DNA from: Halichoerus grypus
Taxonomy: Eukaryota > Chordata > Mammalia > Carnivora > Phocidae
Length of the DNA stretch: 64,000 nucleotides
Direction of reading: 5' to 3'
Assembly: GCF_964656455.1 (NCBI RefSeq)
Contig: NC_135717.1
Span: 151,455,793-151,519,792 of the forward strand
Each line of letters opens with the position of its first letter. Position 1 is the stretch's first letter. Below the pieces are notes generated by a model. The model worked only from the letters and a program-made list of their open reading frames with translations, searched no databases and had not been told where the DNA came from. Shown in pieces: positions 10,725-21,646 of the stretch. Position numbers and translations under genes: made by a program.

Positions 10725-11030
10725 ATTGGTGGTTTTCAAATTTTAAAGAACCCTCAGATTCTGTAGGTCTGAGGCTAGCCAAGAATTTGCATTGTATTAT
10801 TTGGGGGGGGGAGGGGCAGAGGGAGAGGGAGAGAGTCTCATGCACACTCCCTACTGAGTGCAGAGCCCAAAGTGGGGCTCGATCCCAACACCCTGAGATC
10901 ATGACCTGAGCCAAAATCAAGAGTCAGACATTTAACTGACTAAGCCACCCAGCCCCCCGACCAAGAATTTGCATTTTAAACAAGTACCACAGATGATTCT
11001 AATACAGAGGTCTTCAGAGTACTGTTCAAA
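10725..11030. mobile_element. MER5-type hAT element, split by a CAN-SINE
   Basis: The left part (ggtggttttcaaattttaaa to about 10793) and the right part (aagaatttgcattttaaaca to about 11030) join into one MER5-like element once the SINE and one copy of its duplication are removed. Such elements are short non-autonomous hAT transposons with ends resembling cagtggttctcaaa. Orientation is not assigned. Confidence 0.75.
10794..10960 (-). mobile_element. CAN-SINE inserted in the MER5-type element
   Basis: G-rich reversed CT block (gggggggggaggggcagagg), actccctactgagtgcagag, and head taagccacccagccccc. The 15-bp duplication ccaagaatttgcatt is at 10779-10793 and 10961-10975. The tail is short or lost: gtattattt replaces a long AT tail. 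Confidence 0.9.
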
Positions 11031-12780
11031 AAATATTTATCTAAGCCACATTATATTTCCATTTCCATTTGTGTGACTCCTGAAAAAAAAGCAGTATTAC
11101 TGTTTTTCACAAAAAGAGGCACAATTTGATAACATGGTGCAGAAAAGGCCATCACTCACTTTCATTTTCCTCCTATAAAAAAAGTTCTGAGGTTTTTTAT
11201 GATGTCCAATAGTCATTTGTTAAAAGAGACTGATAGCTACCATAGGGCTTGCCTCAAGACCCACCATTTTGTGAAGATCTGAACCATGCTAATGGTCAAC
11301 AAATATTTTTGTAGAACAGAATCTGGGTTTTTTGGTTTTTTTGATTTATTTTTTTTGAGAATTTGAAAATGAGATGCAAATGAGAGTGTACATAAATATA
11401 ATAAGACCACTTTCACTTTAACAGAATATTTCACTCAATTTCCTTAGCCTAGTAATTCTTTTTTTAAGATGTAGGTGTCTAGTAATATTTTAAAGACTTA
11501 CTTTTAAAAACATCAATATTGACATTTTTGAATTAACATTTTATTAGAACACAATCTAATTCATAAATCCAGACCATGAGAGACTCTGCTGATAATCATT
11601 GTCATGAAGGGGCTTCCAATCCATCTTAATAGTATTATATCAACCAACCAACCAGAGGCCATACTTCAATTTTTAAACAGCCTATTAAATAATTAAATAG
11701 TATATCAAATTATGTTTTGGATAATTGTCACAGCCTAATTTTTTAAGCACTCTTAAAAAAAAAACAACAACTGCAAATCGTTCATTAGAGGGAGTTTTGA
11801 GGCCAAAAATGCTAATGCAAGTCACGTGGAACTCCTAAAAGGAACTTGGCTTGAAACAAGGAATGAACTTGCTGCTGAAAATAGCAATCGATGGGACTAT
11901 ATCCGAAACATATGTACACAGATGCAGTAGATTTTAATGGTAAACATGCTGATGACCTAACTTTCTCTCTTTACATCAATTTTACATACTTTCATAAATG
12001 CCCTTGTTTAACTGATTCCATGAGTGATTCTACTATCTCTTGCTATGGCCACAAATGATGAGGATACTTCATGGCTTTTAAAAACACCAGACCAGGAGCT
12101 ACAGAAGAAATATCAATCGTTACATCTGATTTCCCATTTTTTTCTTGACACAAATCCTTTTGTCCTACAACTGAAAGAAAGCCGTTAAGATATTTGATGA
12201 TGGTTCCCAGTGCCTGTTAAATGCTGCATTTTTCCTGAGATGCACTGGAGAAATTTGAAGGTGGTGCTGGTTATTTCCTTCATGGATTCCATTATTCTGT
12301 GTTCCAAATAACATTAAGTACTAGTCAAAACCCAACATTTATGTGATGTAGATGTTATCACATCTCTGCAGTGTTGTTCTTTCTTGGTGTTTTAAAAAAT
12401 AGTGTTTTCCATTTACATGACTTCAATTCAATGCTGCATAATAAAATCATCTTTGGCTGAGAGGATATAATGGCAAAATTCCTATAATCACACAAGACTA
12501 TACATTTTACAATGGCATACCTAATTGCATTTCTTAAGGAATAAAATGTTCCGGAGTTCTTTATTTTGAGGTTGAGCCAGATGAGAGCATGGCCCAAGGA
12601 ATCCAGAAAGAAATGAATCTGAAATGCTTAATCAGCTTTAAGTCTGCTCATCAGCATTGTGGCTCAACTGAAAGATAAATCCTAGTTGCCGGAACTTGAA
12701 TTTATTACACCAGTTCAATCAAATCAACTGCTTAATTCAGTGACCATCTCCCTTAACTCATTTATTTGACTGGGCATGGA
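11031..12780. other. Repeat-poor AT-rich block
   Basis: About 1.7 kb with no recognisable transposon, unusual in this window. Only short open frames occur (11237-11434 and 12358-12597, minus strand). It has dense homeodomain-like ATTA/TAAT words and long stretches of balanced composition. It could be conserved non-coding DNA, but sequence alone cannot show that. Confidence 0.45.
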
Positions 12781-12784
12781 AGGC

Positions 12785-12975
12785 AGAGTGTGAAGCAAAA
12801 GGGTGCTGGTAAACCCAGGTTCTAGTTCCAGTTGTCACCAATAGTTATGTGGTCTTGGGAAAAGCATGTCACCTCTCTGTGCCTTCATTTCCATAAAATG
12901 ATGGAAATGGCATTTGATAATCCCTAATATTTCCCGGCTGGAAAATGCAATAAGTTGTTTAAAGCGCTCGTTCCA
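12785..12975 (+). repeat. MIR fragment
   Basis: acccaggttctagttccagt, tatgtggtcttgggaaaagc, cctctctgtgccttcatttc and a 3' part with aagttgtttaaagcgctcg follow the MIR order. Confidence 0.85.
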
Positions 12976-13960
12976 CCAGCATTATTAAAAGGCAACTCAG
13001 AAAAGAGGGGATTGATGAAGGATGTCAAAGACCTTGGCCTGCTGACACGCACCTACTCTTCCTTGTACAAAATGACCAACTCATCCCAGACTACCCAGTG
13101 TACTCATTTGGGGTTGACGTCGTCCCAATCTCTTTGGGTAGGGAATGAGATGAGACCCCCTCTAACCTTTCTGAACCAGTTATTACAATAACCCAAATGT
13201 AGCTGGTTCAGAACATCAGTGATGACAAATTCAGACCTGGGAAAGTGCCAGAACAGCAGCCTCTTCTTCCTCCCTGTGAGTTCTGCAAAGATAACCAAAA
13301 TCTAAACAAGATAAATAGAAGATACTGGAGGTGGGAGCATTGTGGGGGGGGGGGTGTGGAAAGAGGAGGGTCTAATTACCATCTGCAAATGTGCATTTAT
13401 CTGCAGGTGTCAGGGTCTGTGAATTCAGAATCTCCATAACCAATCAACCAAAAGGAGAGCATTTTCACACATAACATGTGAAAACTATATTACATTTACA
13501 TTTCTTAGCCTGTCTGAAGATATATACGTATATATGGATTTAACAAAACAAGCCTCAATCTTCAGAATGTGACTGAGTACGGCTGCTTCAGTAAATGCTA
13601 AACAGCAATTCTAGGGCCAGGCTGGGTTTAAATTTCAGCCTTAATTCCATCCCGAAGCTTATTGATATTTTTTCTGTAGTGTGTTAGCATGGAGTCTAAT
13701 TCTAAAGCATTTCCTTGTGTGAAATGAATATTTTAAAGATCCAACTCATTCAATGCATCCATTATTTCCATTATAACTGATGTTCCTCTACACTGTATAT
13801 AGCTCTTGGATCCTTAGAAATATCACAAGGTTTTTCACCACGCAGAGATTACATATTCAACAGATAGTAGACGTAAATCAAAGTTGGATTAAAAAACGTA
13901 ACATTTTGAAACCAGAAGCAAATAAAAGCACCATATTACTCACAGTAGGATTTCTCAGAA
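12976..13960. other. Unique DNA
   Basis: It holds an 11-base G run at 13344-13354. Short open frames at 12955-13191, 13104-13298, 13245-13439 and 13780-14007 have no recognised product. Confidence 0.4.
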
Positions 13961-13964
13961 GGCA

Positions 13965-14190
13965 ATGTGGTAAAGAGCAGAGGTCCTGGGATTTTTGTTT
14001 TACTTAACTTGGCCTGGATTTTACTTCTAGTTCTAGAATAAACTCTGTAGATTTGGGGAATTAACTAAAATGGCAAAGAGCTCAGTTTTGTCGTCTGTAA
14101 AATGGGTTTGATAGTACTTTCTTCACTCACAAAGACAGTGTTGAGATCAAAGGAAAAATCTGATGTGAAATATAACGCTAAATTTATTAT
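13965..14190 (+). repeat. MIR, nearly full length
   Basis: gcaatgtggtaaagagcaga, gtcctgggatttttgtttta, ttgtcgtctgtaaaatgggt and ttgagatcaaaggaaaaatc follow the sense MIR order. Confidence 0.75.
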
Positions 14191-14905
14191 ATAGGATTCA
14201 ACTTCATGAAAACAACACTTTGCTAAAATGTAGTGTCTACTGAGCTTGGACTATCCATCCTAAAACTATTATTAACATTGTCAATTGGGGGTTCAGTTAT
14301 TCCAGGTGTCATTAACAACTAAAAGGTTTTTTTTTTAATGAAAGAAATAATTGAGAATGAATGAATATAGTACAGAATAAGAACGAGAAACAATTCACTC
14401 TAAGTTAATTCTGTAACAAATAGTAATAGTGTGGGCCTGGTGTTAACATCCAGTTCCTCCTCATTGGCGAGCTGGTAATTTCTCTGCCTTTTGTGATCTG
14501 AAACCCCTTATCTGTCCATCTCCTGATGTTGCATCTCTCAGTGTTTGCCCTCTGTGTTTCCTGTAATTATCCAGACTGGTTGGAATGGTTGGTTCCCTCT
14601 ATCTTGTCATTTGCAGTTTAACTACATATAATTTCTGTATTTCACGGAATTTGCATTGGTGAGTTCCACATATCTGCTGTCCTTTGGGAGATTCTGAAAT
14701 GCCCGCTATTTCCTACAGGAAATAGTGTTTCTGCTAAAAGTACTTCCTGTTCTGTGTGGTTCTATTTATTGGATGTCTGTTGTGTGTGGAAGTTTGTTTG
14801 GTACCCACAGGATGCAAATATGCATCAGCTGAGGTATTATTACCTGTGAGGAACACATAATCCACCTCTCTAACCTTTCCTGCCCAGGATTGTATTTTTC
14901 TGAGC
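14191..14905. other. Unassigned DNA upstream of the pseudogene poly-A end
   Basis: No gene or named repeat is recognised. It includes a perfect 9-bp inverted repeat (ctatttcct ac aggaaatag) at 14706-14725. The segment 14440-14900 reads like a once-organised element but could not be matched to a family. Confidence 0.35.
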
Positions 14906-14907
14906 TG

Positions 14908-15540
14908 TTTTTTTTTTTTTTTTTAATCCCAATGTATGTATTTAATATATTCATCATGAGGGCTCAACCAGAGACTTAATTTAAAAAACAGAAATAAAAC
15001 AAAAGTGACACCAAGGCTTAAGATACAGAGTCCTAGACAGACCTGAAGGAAAGGACAGACGAAAACAATGAATCATAGATCACTACATCAAAAACTAATG
15101 ATGTATTGTATGGTGACTAACATAACATAATAAAATAAAATTAAAATTAAAAAAAAAAAAGGAAAGAAAAAGACCACACAAGGACAGAGACTGGACAGTC
15201 AGCGTTCTTGGCTGGAGACCTGCTTTGAGCAGGTTTCTTGCAGATACTTCCTCAAGGTTGTGAGATTTTTCCAGAACTCAGCAGCATGTGTATTCAAAGG
15301 ACTATCAATGTTTGGTTCTCCTAGCAGGCTCCGGATGGACAGCAGGATGGTCCTAACATCACACAGGGCAGACCACTTGTCCTTCGGGATGTCTGGACAA
15401 TGTTACCCTGGGTGTCTGCATTGGGGAGGGCGTGAGGAACATCACCGCAGGAGCATTGGAAGGGTAGGCCCTCCCTCCTCCCCAGGGAGGTGTGTAGGCA
15501 GGGAGACAGGAACTCCAAGAGCATGACTGTAACTCTCTGA
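14908..15540 (-). pseudogene. UBE2C: Processed pseudogene of UBE2C (ubiquitin-conjugating enzyme E2 C)
   Basis: UBE2C (UbcH10) is the E2 that works with the anaphase-promoting complex. This is a dead retrocopy of its mRNA. On the minus strand, 15399 to the stop at 15199-15201 is open and reads like the UBE2C C-terminus, with segments [37 protein letters not shown] and [15 protein letters not shown]. Just upstream the block VDTQGNI is recognisable, but one base is missing in the Ile codon immediately before the catalytic Cys codon (15399-15397), which shifts the frame. Further upstream there is a deletion of about 7 bases in the region encoding TPCYHPN and about 35 foreign bases. The N-terminal half is absent (5' truncation near 15540). 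The 3' UTR continues past the stop, is split by an L1 end at 15065-15160, resumes (ttaaattaagtctctggttg on the minus strand) and ends in a poly-A of 17 (plus-strand T run 14908-14924). Introns are absent. A short possible target duplication, tctgagct, is at 14899-14906 and 15536-15543. Not functional. Confidence 0.92.
15065..15160 (+). mobile_element. LINE-1 3' end inserted in the UBE2C pseudogene 3' UTR
   Basis: caatgaatcatagatcacta, catcaaaaactaatgatgta and gtgactaacataacataata, followed by an A-rich tail to 15160, match the 3' end of carnivoran L1 in sense. UBE2C-like 3' UTR lies on both sides, so the L1 landed after the pseudogene. The target duplication could not be read confidently because both flanks are A/G-rich (ggaaag on each side). 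Confidence 0.8.
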
Positions 15541-15544
15541 GCTA

Positions 15545-15688
15545 GTTTGTGAGGTTGGGGGGGTTGGATATGCCCAAGTTTGGGGCAAAATGGGAGAATC
15601 GTTTATAGCAAATGACCTGAAAAGGACCCCTCTGCTATGCAGAACTCAAAGGTACTTCCTGGCTCTCTTTGGTCTCCTCCTCATCATT
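15545..15688. other. Short unique segment
   Basis: G run at about 15556 and no recognised feature. Confidence 0.4.
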
Positions 15689-15689
15689 A

Positions 15690-15925
15690 TCATTATAACT
15701 GTCACTTACTGAGTACCTACTACGTGCCAAGTACTTTATATGTGTGCTCTCATAGAATCCTTATAAAGATTCCTTAAGGTATCTTATTTTACAGATGCAG
15801 AACCACATATGTAAAGAGACAACATAACCTCTTTCCCCCCGTCACGCAGCTAGTTGGGCTCAGCGTCATGTTTTAATCCTAGTCCTATCCATCTGATGCC
15901 AAAGCTGTTGATTTAATCACACCCT
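15690..15925 (-). repeat. MIR, nearly full length
   Basis: cttactgagtacctactacg, tgccaagtactttatatgtg, tcttattttacagatgcaga and gtcacgcagctagttgggct give the reversed MIR order. Confidence 0.88.
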
Positions 15926-16600
15926 TCCATCATGCCCCTTGCCCACCCCAACTGTGGCCCACCCAGGATTCTAATGTTTAACTTTTTAATGTCCTTTTTT
16001 AAGGCAATTATTTTTCATAGTTAAAAGTTTTCATTAAAAATAAGGTCTCATTAAGTTTTATTTCCAAAATGTAACTTAGCAATACAGTGATGGAGTCTTT
16101 ACTTCAGTCCCTTCAAAAGTGTTACCAACATGTGTTCTTAGCATTGTACATTCTCAGAGTGAGACTCGGCACTAAACTACTAAACTGTTGTTTAATTTCC
16201 TCTATAGCATCTTCGCTAACAAGCTTTACCTCTGAACAAAGTGTTCCCACTGTCTGCCTGGGCATCCCATTCCCTCCTAGACCATTGACGCTGTGAGACT
16301 GAATCTCTGGTCACTGAGCCAAAAGGCTGGTATTAAACTGGGGAGGAGTTGGCCAGGAAAGTCATATGTAACATTTGGACACTGGACGTACTTGAGTCAC
16401 TAGGATTTGTGTTGAGATATCTCTTGTCTTGCCCTCGCTTGTTGAGATTACTAGCCACTAAAATATAAGAATATGAACTTGCATAAGAGTTTACTATTCC
16501 AGCCTTTATATTCTTCCCCCAAGGGGGAGTCTTCCTTGGACTGGTAGGATTCTGAGAGACTGATTTATAACTACAAACATTGATGATTCTTTATCAATGA
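15926..16600. other. Unique DNA
   Basis: No repeat is recognised. A 69-codon frame at 16087-16296 has no recognised product. Confidence 0.4.
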
Positions 16601-16604
16601 TTAG

Positions 16605-16905
16605 TGATGATAGTGAGCTAACATTTCCTTATGCATTGTCAGGCATTGTGTTAAGCATTTAAGGCATTAATTTTTTTTTTTTTAATTTATTTATTTATTT
16701 CAGAGAGAGAGAATGAGAGACAGCATGAGAGGGAGGAGGGTCAGAGGGAGAAGCAGACTCCCTGCCGAGCAGGGAGCCCGATGCGGGACTCGATCCCGGG
16801 ACTCCAGGATCATGACCTGAGCCGAAGGCAGTCGTTTAACCAACTGAGCCACCCAGGCGCCCTTAAGGCATTCTTTTATTTAACCCCATGAATGAGAAAT
16901 ACCAC
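16605..16905 (-). repeat. MIR fragment split by a CAN-SINE
   Basis: gtgagctaacatttccttat and ttgtcaggcattgtgttaag (left) plus tcttttatttaaccccatga (right, from 16873) are one reversed MIR interrupted at 16668. Confidence 0.7.
16669..16862 (-). mobile_element. CAN-SINE, full length, young subtype
   Basis: Reversed tail, ggaggagggtcagagggaga, cgatgcgggactcgatcccg and head actgagccacccaggcgcc. A 10-bp duplication ttaaggcatt lies at 16659-16668 and 16863-16872. It is the same subtype as the 5.3-kb copy. Confidence 0.96.
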
Positions 16906-16965
16906 CTATGGATGCGATGAGGACTAAATGAGGTAAAACAGAAAAAGCGCTTAAAACCATGCCTA

Positions 16966-17169
16966 GGGCGCCTGGGTGGCTAAGTTGTTTGTCTGACTCT
17001 TTGCTTCAGTTTAGGTCGAGGTCTTGGGGTGGTGGGATTAAGCACCGCCTCCGGCTCTATGCTCAGTGTGGATTCCGCTTGAGATTCCTACCCCGCCTCT
17101 CCCTCTCTCTCTGCTCCTTCCCCAACTCGTGCATGCATGCATGCTCTCTCTCTTTCTCTCTGTCTAAAA

Positions 17170-17212
<43 letters not shown>

Positions 17213-17252
17213 AATATTTTAAAAAGTAAAGCAAAACAAAACAACAACAACA
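16966..17252 (+). mobile_element. CAN-SINE with long (AAAT)n tail
   Basis: Head gggcgcctgggtggctaagt, CT-rich block with catgcatgcatgctctctct, then an (AAAT)n microsatellite at about 17166-17213 and a second A-rich tract with acaacaacaac. The duplication aaaaccatgccta (16953-16965) recurs with one extra c near 17252-17265. The tail expansion makes it the longest SINE here. Confidence 0.93.
17166..17213 (+). repeat. (AAAT)n microsatellite, about 12 units
   Basis: An uninterrupted aaat array in the tail of the SINE at 16966. Length variation between individuals is likely. Confidence 0.95.
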
Positions 17253-17772
17253 AAACCCATGCCTATCCAGAGCTCTGTAAGCCTCAGTGAATGTAGTTCT
17301 GATTATGATCAGTTACTTCCTTACTCTTATTTTTTTTATTTTTTATTTAAATTCAATTAATTAACATATAATGTATTATTTGTTTCAGGGGTACAGCTCT
17401 GTGATTCATCATGCTTATATAATACCCAGTGCTCGTTACAACATGTACCCCCCGCCGATGTCCATCGCCCAGTTACCCCATCCCTTCACCCCCCTCCCAT
17501 CCAGCAACTCTCTCAGTTTGTTTCCTATGATTAAGAGTCTCTTTTGGTTTGTCTCCCTCTCTGGTTTGGTCTTGTTTCATTTTTTCCTCTCTTCCCCTAT
17601 GATCCTCTGCCTTGTTTCTTAAATTCCACATATCAGTGAGATCATATGATAATTTTCTTTTTCTGATTGACTTATTTCGGTTAGCATAATACCCTCTAGT
17701 TGCATCCATGTCATTGAAAATGACAAGATTTCATTTACAGATGCAGAACCATTTTTGTTGGCTATGTAATAT

Positions 17773-18290
<518 letters not shown>

Positions 18291-18411
18291 CGCAGAATGA
18301 CATATCACATAAAGGGCTAGTATCCAAAATCTATAAAGAACTTATCAAATTCAATACCCAAAGAACAAATAATCCAATCAAGAAATGGGCAGAAGACATG
18401 AACACTCATTG

Positions 18412-19214
18412 TGCTTTTGATGTGCATTTCCCTGATGCCGAGTGATGTTGAGAACTTTTTCATGTGTCTGTTGACCATTTGTGTGTCTTCTTTGCAGGAG
18501 TGTCTGTTCATGTCTTCTGCCCATTTCTTAATTGGATTATTTATTCTTTGGGTGTTGAGTTTTATTACTTCTTTATAGATTTTGGATACTAGCCCTTTAT
18601 CTGATATGTGATTTGCAAATATCTTCTCCCATTCTGTCGGTTGTCTTTTGGTTTTGTTGACCGTTTCCTTTGCTGTGCAAAAGCTTTTTATCTTTATGAA
18701 ATCCCAATAGTTCATTTTTGCCCTTGCTTCCCTTGCCTTTGGCGATGTGTCTAACAAGAAGTTGCTGCAGCCGAGGTCACAGAGCTTGCTGCCTCTGTTT
18801 CCCCTCTAGGATTTTGATGGATTCCTGTCTCACATTTAGGTCTTTCATCCATTCTGAGTCTATTTTTGTATATGGTGTAAGAAAATGGTCCAGTTTCATT
18901 CTTCTGCATGTGGCTGTCCAATTTTCCCAACACCATTTGTTGAAGAGACTGTCTTTTTTTCATTGGATATTCTTTCCTGTTTTGTCAAAGATTAGTTGAC
19001 CATAAGGTTGAGGGTCCCTTTCTGGGCTCTCTATTCTGTTCCATTGATCTATGTGTCTGTTTTTGTGCCAGTACCATACTGTCTTGATGATTATGGCTTT
19101 GTAATAGGGCTTGAAGTCCGGAATTGTGATGTCACCAGTTTTGGTTTTCTTTTTCAACATCCCTTGGGCTATTCGGGGTCTTTTCTGCACCATACACATT
19201 TTAGGATTATTTGT
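18412..19214 (-). pseudogene. LINE-1 ORF2 remnant, second copy of the middle/C-terminal region
   Basis: Broken into several frames on the minus strand (18960-19199, 18751-18963, 18317-18757). Recognisable ORF2p parts in order are [50 protein letters not shown] and [18 protein letters not shown]. It ends abruptly before RYHLTPVR, at the junction with the inverted segment. Confidence 0.88.
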
Positions 19215-19229
19215 ACTTCCTTATTCTTA

Positions 19230-20279
19230 AAGGGGAGGCTGGAACAGGTTGATAATGGATAATTGCCCTCAATATTAACTCACATTTTTTTTTTACCCAA
19301 TACTATTTTCAACCAGCTGTGAAACTCTATCCAGAGCCTAAAGTGACCCTGTACTGACTCCCTTGGCAATTTCAACGTGGAGTATTCTACCTCTCACTGC
19401 TGATCAAGTCTGTTTTGAGCAGACACTGATCTGCGGTCTCAGCACTGTGAAAAAGAATGCACTGCCAATAACACAGTGAGCCTGGCAGATCATGATCAGA
19501 GACTTGACCTCAAAGCGTTGACACAACAGCTAGATGATTTGAACACCGTGAATGAGCAAGTCACAACAGCACCTGCGGGCCTCGGGACTAATGTGCAGAC
19601 AATCACGTGCATTTCAGTAACAGAGCCCAGGCAATGCATTGCAGGGAAACCCAAGGCCAGCCCACAACACTCAGCATTCTTGACTTGTTTACCCAGAAAC
19701 TAAAGGAAGGAGAAGTTAGTGATGCATAAAAAAAATAGGCTTCATTAGTAAGCTTCATCTGGGGTGTAACTTCCTTTATTCGATCCCAGAATTTCCACCC
19801 ACCATTGATCTTGATTTATAATAATGCACTTAGAGCTCTCATCTCCAGCATGGGAAACCAGATGAGGGTGGCCTCTGTTTTCCCATAACATGGTGAGGAT
19901 ATTTGGGAGAAGTAGGTAATCTTTCAAACTAATTATGGTGTGTGATATTGGGAATGCTATATAAGAATATAAAGAAGCTCATCACATTTCCAGATTCCAA
20001 TCAACTATATTTGTAAAAATGCTTTGAGTTAGCAAAATTTTGCATGGTGGAGGGATTGAAACTGAACTAACAGAAAACCCTTCATAACAGTTTAGCAATT
20101 CCAAGATTATCTGGGTCAGTCTGCATGGCTTCAAGATTGTAGTGAATTAGTAATTTCTTACGCCAAAATTTTCAGAAAACAGGAGTAAATCAGATGTATA
20201 AACAGAGGCTTGGGAAAATTGGAAATGGCAGGGAAAGGAAAAACTGGATTTCTTGCTGTGTAGATCAGGCACTTCGTTT
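19230..20279. other. 1 kb unique DNA
   Basis: No repeat is recognised. A 75-codon plus-strand frame at 19476-19703 and a 60-codon minus-strand frame at 19745-19927 have no recognised products. Confidence 0.4.
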
Positions 20280-20295
20280 AAAAAATTAACCTATT

Positions 20296-20514
20296 GGGGC
20301 ACCTGGGTGGCTCAGTCGTTAAGCGTCTGCCTTCGGCTCAGGTCATGATCTCGGGGTCCTGGGATCAAGCCCCACATCGGGCTCCTTGCTCAGCGGGGAA
20401 CCTGCTTCTCCCTCTCCCACTCCCCCTGCTTGTGTTCCTGCTCTCACCGTGTCTCTCTCTGTCAAATAAATAAATAAATAAATCTTTAAAAAAATAAATT
20501 AATTAAATAAAAAT
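20296..20514 (+). mobile_element. CAN-SINE, full length, young subtype
   Basis: Head ggggcacctgggtggctcag, gccttcggctcaggtcatga, cccctgcttgtgttcctgct and tail aaataaataaataaataaat. A 16-bp perfect duplication aaaaaattaacctatt lies at 20280-20295 and 20515-20530. Confidence 0.97.
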
Positions 20515-20530
20515 AAAAAATTAACCTATT

Positions 20531-21426
20531 TACTTTTTAAAAACCAACATGTGCTCAAAATTTTAAAACTCAAATACGATTATATAAACTTTTAGTGCCA
20601 ACTCGTCTCCCCTCATCCCAAGTCAGTTTTCACTTTCAACTGTTTCTTTTAATGTTTTCTTCCATATTTACACACAAGACATTTCTAGTGCTACTTCTTG
20701 ATTATGTCAAAAAAAAAAAAAACTTTCAGGCATTGCCTACTGAACTAATAACTTCCTCTAGGGAAAATGGGGATTAACTCTCTTATCTCAACCCTTTCCC
20801 CTTGGGCCTAATGTGACGATATCCAAATTTCTAGTTAAATCAGTAGAACTCGGACAGGCCACAAAGGCTGATCCACACTGAAAAATCAAAGAAGATGATG
20901 ATTTTTTTTTTTAATTTGGCTAGTTATTTTTACTTGAAGTTACTATCAAGGCAGCAAACAAGCAATGCAATGCATACATCACAGCATCAAGCTGTAATTA
21001 TATGGACAACTGGTTCTCCCACCTCTCTTTGTTCCCCTCTGAGATGTAGCCTGAGCTCAGGGTCTTAGCCACCCACCCTCTGTCCAGACGCCTCCAGGTC
21101 AGACAGAACAGGACTGTGAGGTCTCTGCTGTCGAGCTTGTCTTTGGTGACGGTGGTAGGCACTGGGGCTATGCTCAGCACACCAAGCCCACGCTATTATT
21201 ACATATTAGTTGGCTTATAAAATAATTCTATTCAAAAAATATTTTCAAAAATTTTATCTAAAAATTCAAAGTAATACATATTCATGTATTGTAAAGTAAA
21301 AAATTCCTTATTTATGACTATCTAAATAGTAAAAATAATATGAGAATAATTATTCTTGGTACTTATTTATATAATTTAATCATTTAAAGCTATACCTGAA
21401 TCTAATATCATGACACTGGAAATTTT
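20531..21426. other. Unique AT-rich DNA
   Basis: A T/A homopolymer is at about 20709-20721. The GC-richer patch 21000-21180 has a 60-codon minus-strand frame without recognised homology. Confidence 0.4.
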
Positions 21427-21437
21427 CTGAAGAATGT

Positions 21438-21635
21438 TTTTTTTTTTTTTTTTAAGATTTTATTTATTTGACAGAGAGAGACACAGCGAGAGCGGGACCA
21501 CAAGCAGAGGGAGTGGGAGAGGGAGAAGCAGGCTCTCCGCCGAGCAGGGAGCCTGATGCGGGGCTCGATCCCAGGGCTCTGGGATCATGACCTGAGCCCA
21601 AGGCAGACGCTTAACGAGTGAGCCACGCAGGCGCC
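21438..21635 (-). mobile_element. CAN-SINE, full length, young subtype
   Basis: T run, gattttatttatttgacaga, ctgatgcggggctcgatccc and head agtgagccacgcaggcgccc. An 11-bp duplication ctgaagaatgt lies at 21427-21437 and 21636-21646. The 83-codon frame on the minus strand at 21460-21711 is a SINE read-through. Confidence 0.96.
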
Positions 21636-21646
21636 CTGAAGAATGT

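Larger units (their letters stand above)
16906..17314 (+). repeat. MIR 3' end split by a CAN-SINE
   Basis: gcgatgaggactaaatgagg and agaaaaagcgcttaaaacca, then, after the SINE, agagctctgtaagcctcagt, fit the sense MIR 3' half. It directly abuts the reversed MIR on its left. Confidence 0.6.

Noticed and set aside
15260..15526. 88-codon plus-strand frame
   Set aside because: Antisense shadow of the UBE2C pseudogene; the homology is on the other strand.
20296..20370. tRNA gene-like sequence with A- and B-box resemblance
   Set aside because: It is the tRNA-Lys-derived head of a CAN-SINE; the same applies to all 16 SINE heads. No free-standing tRNA gene was found.
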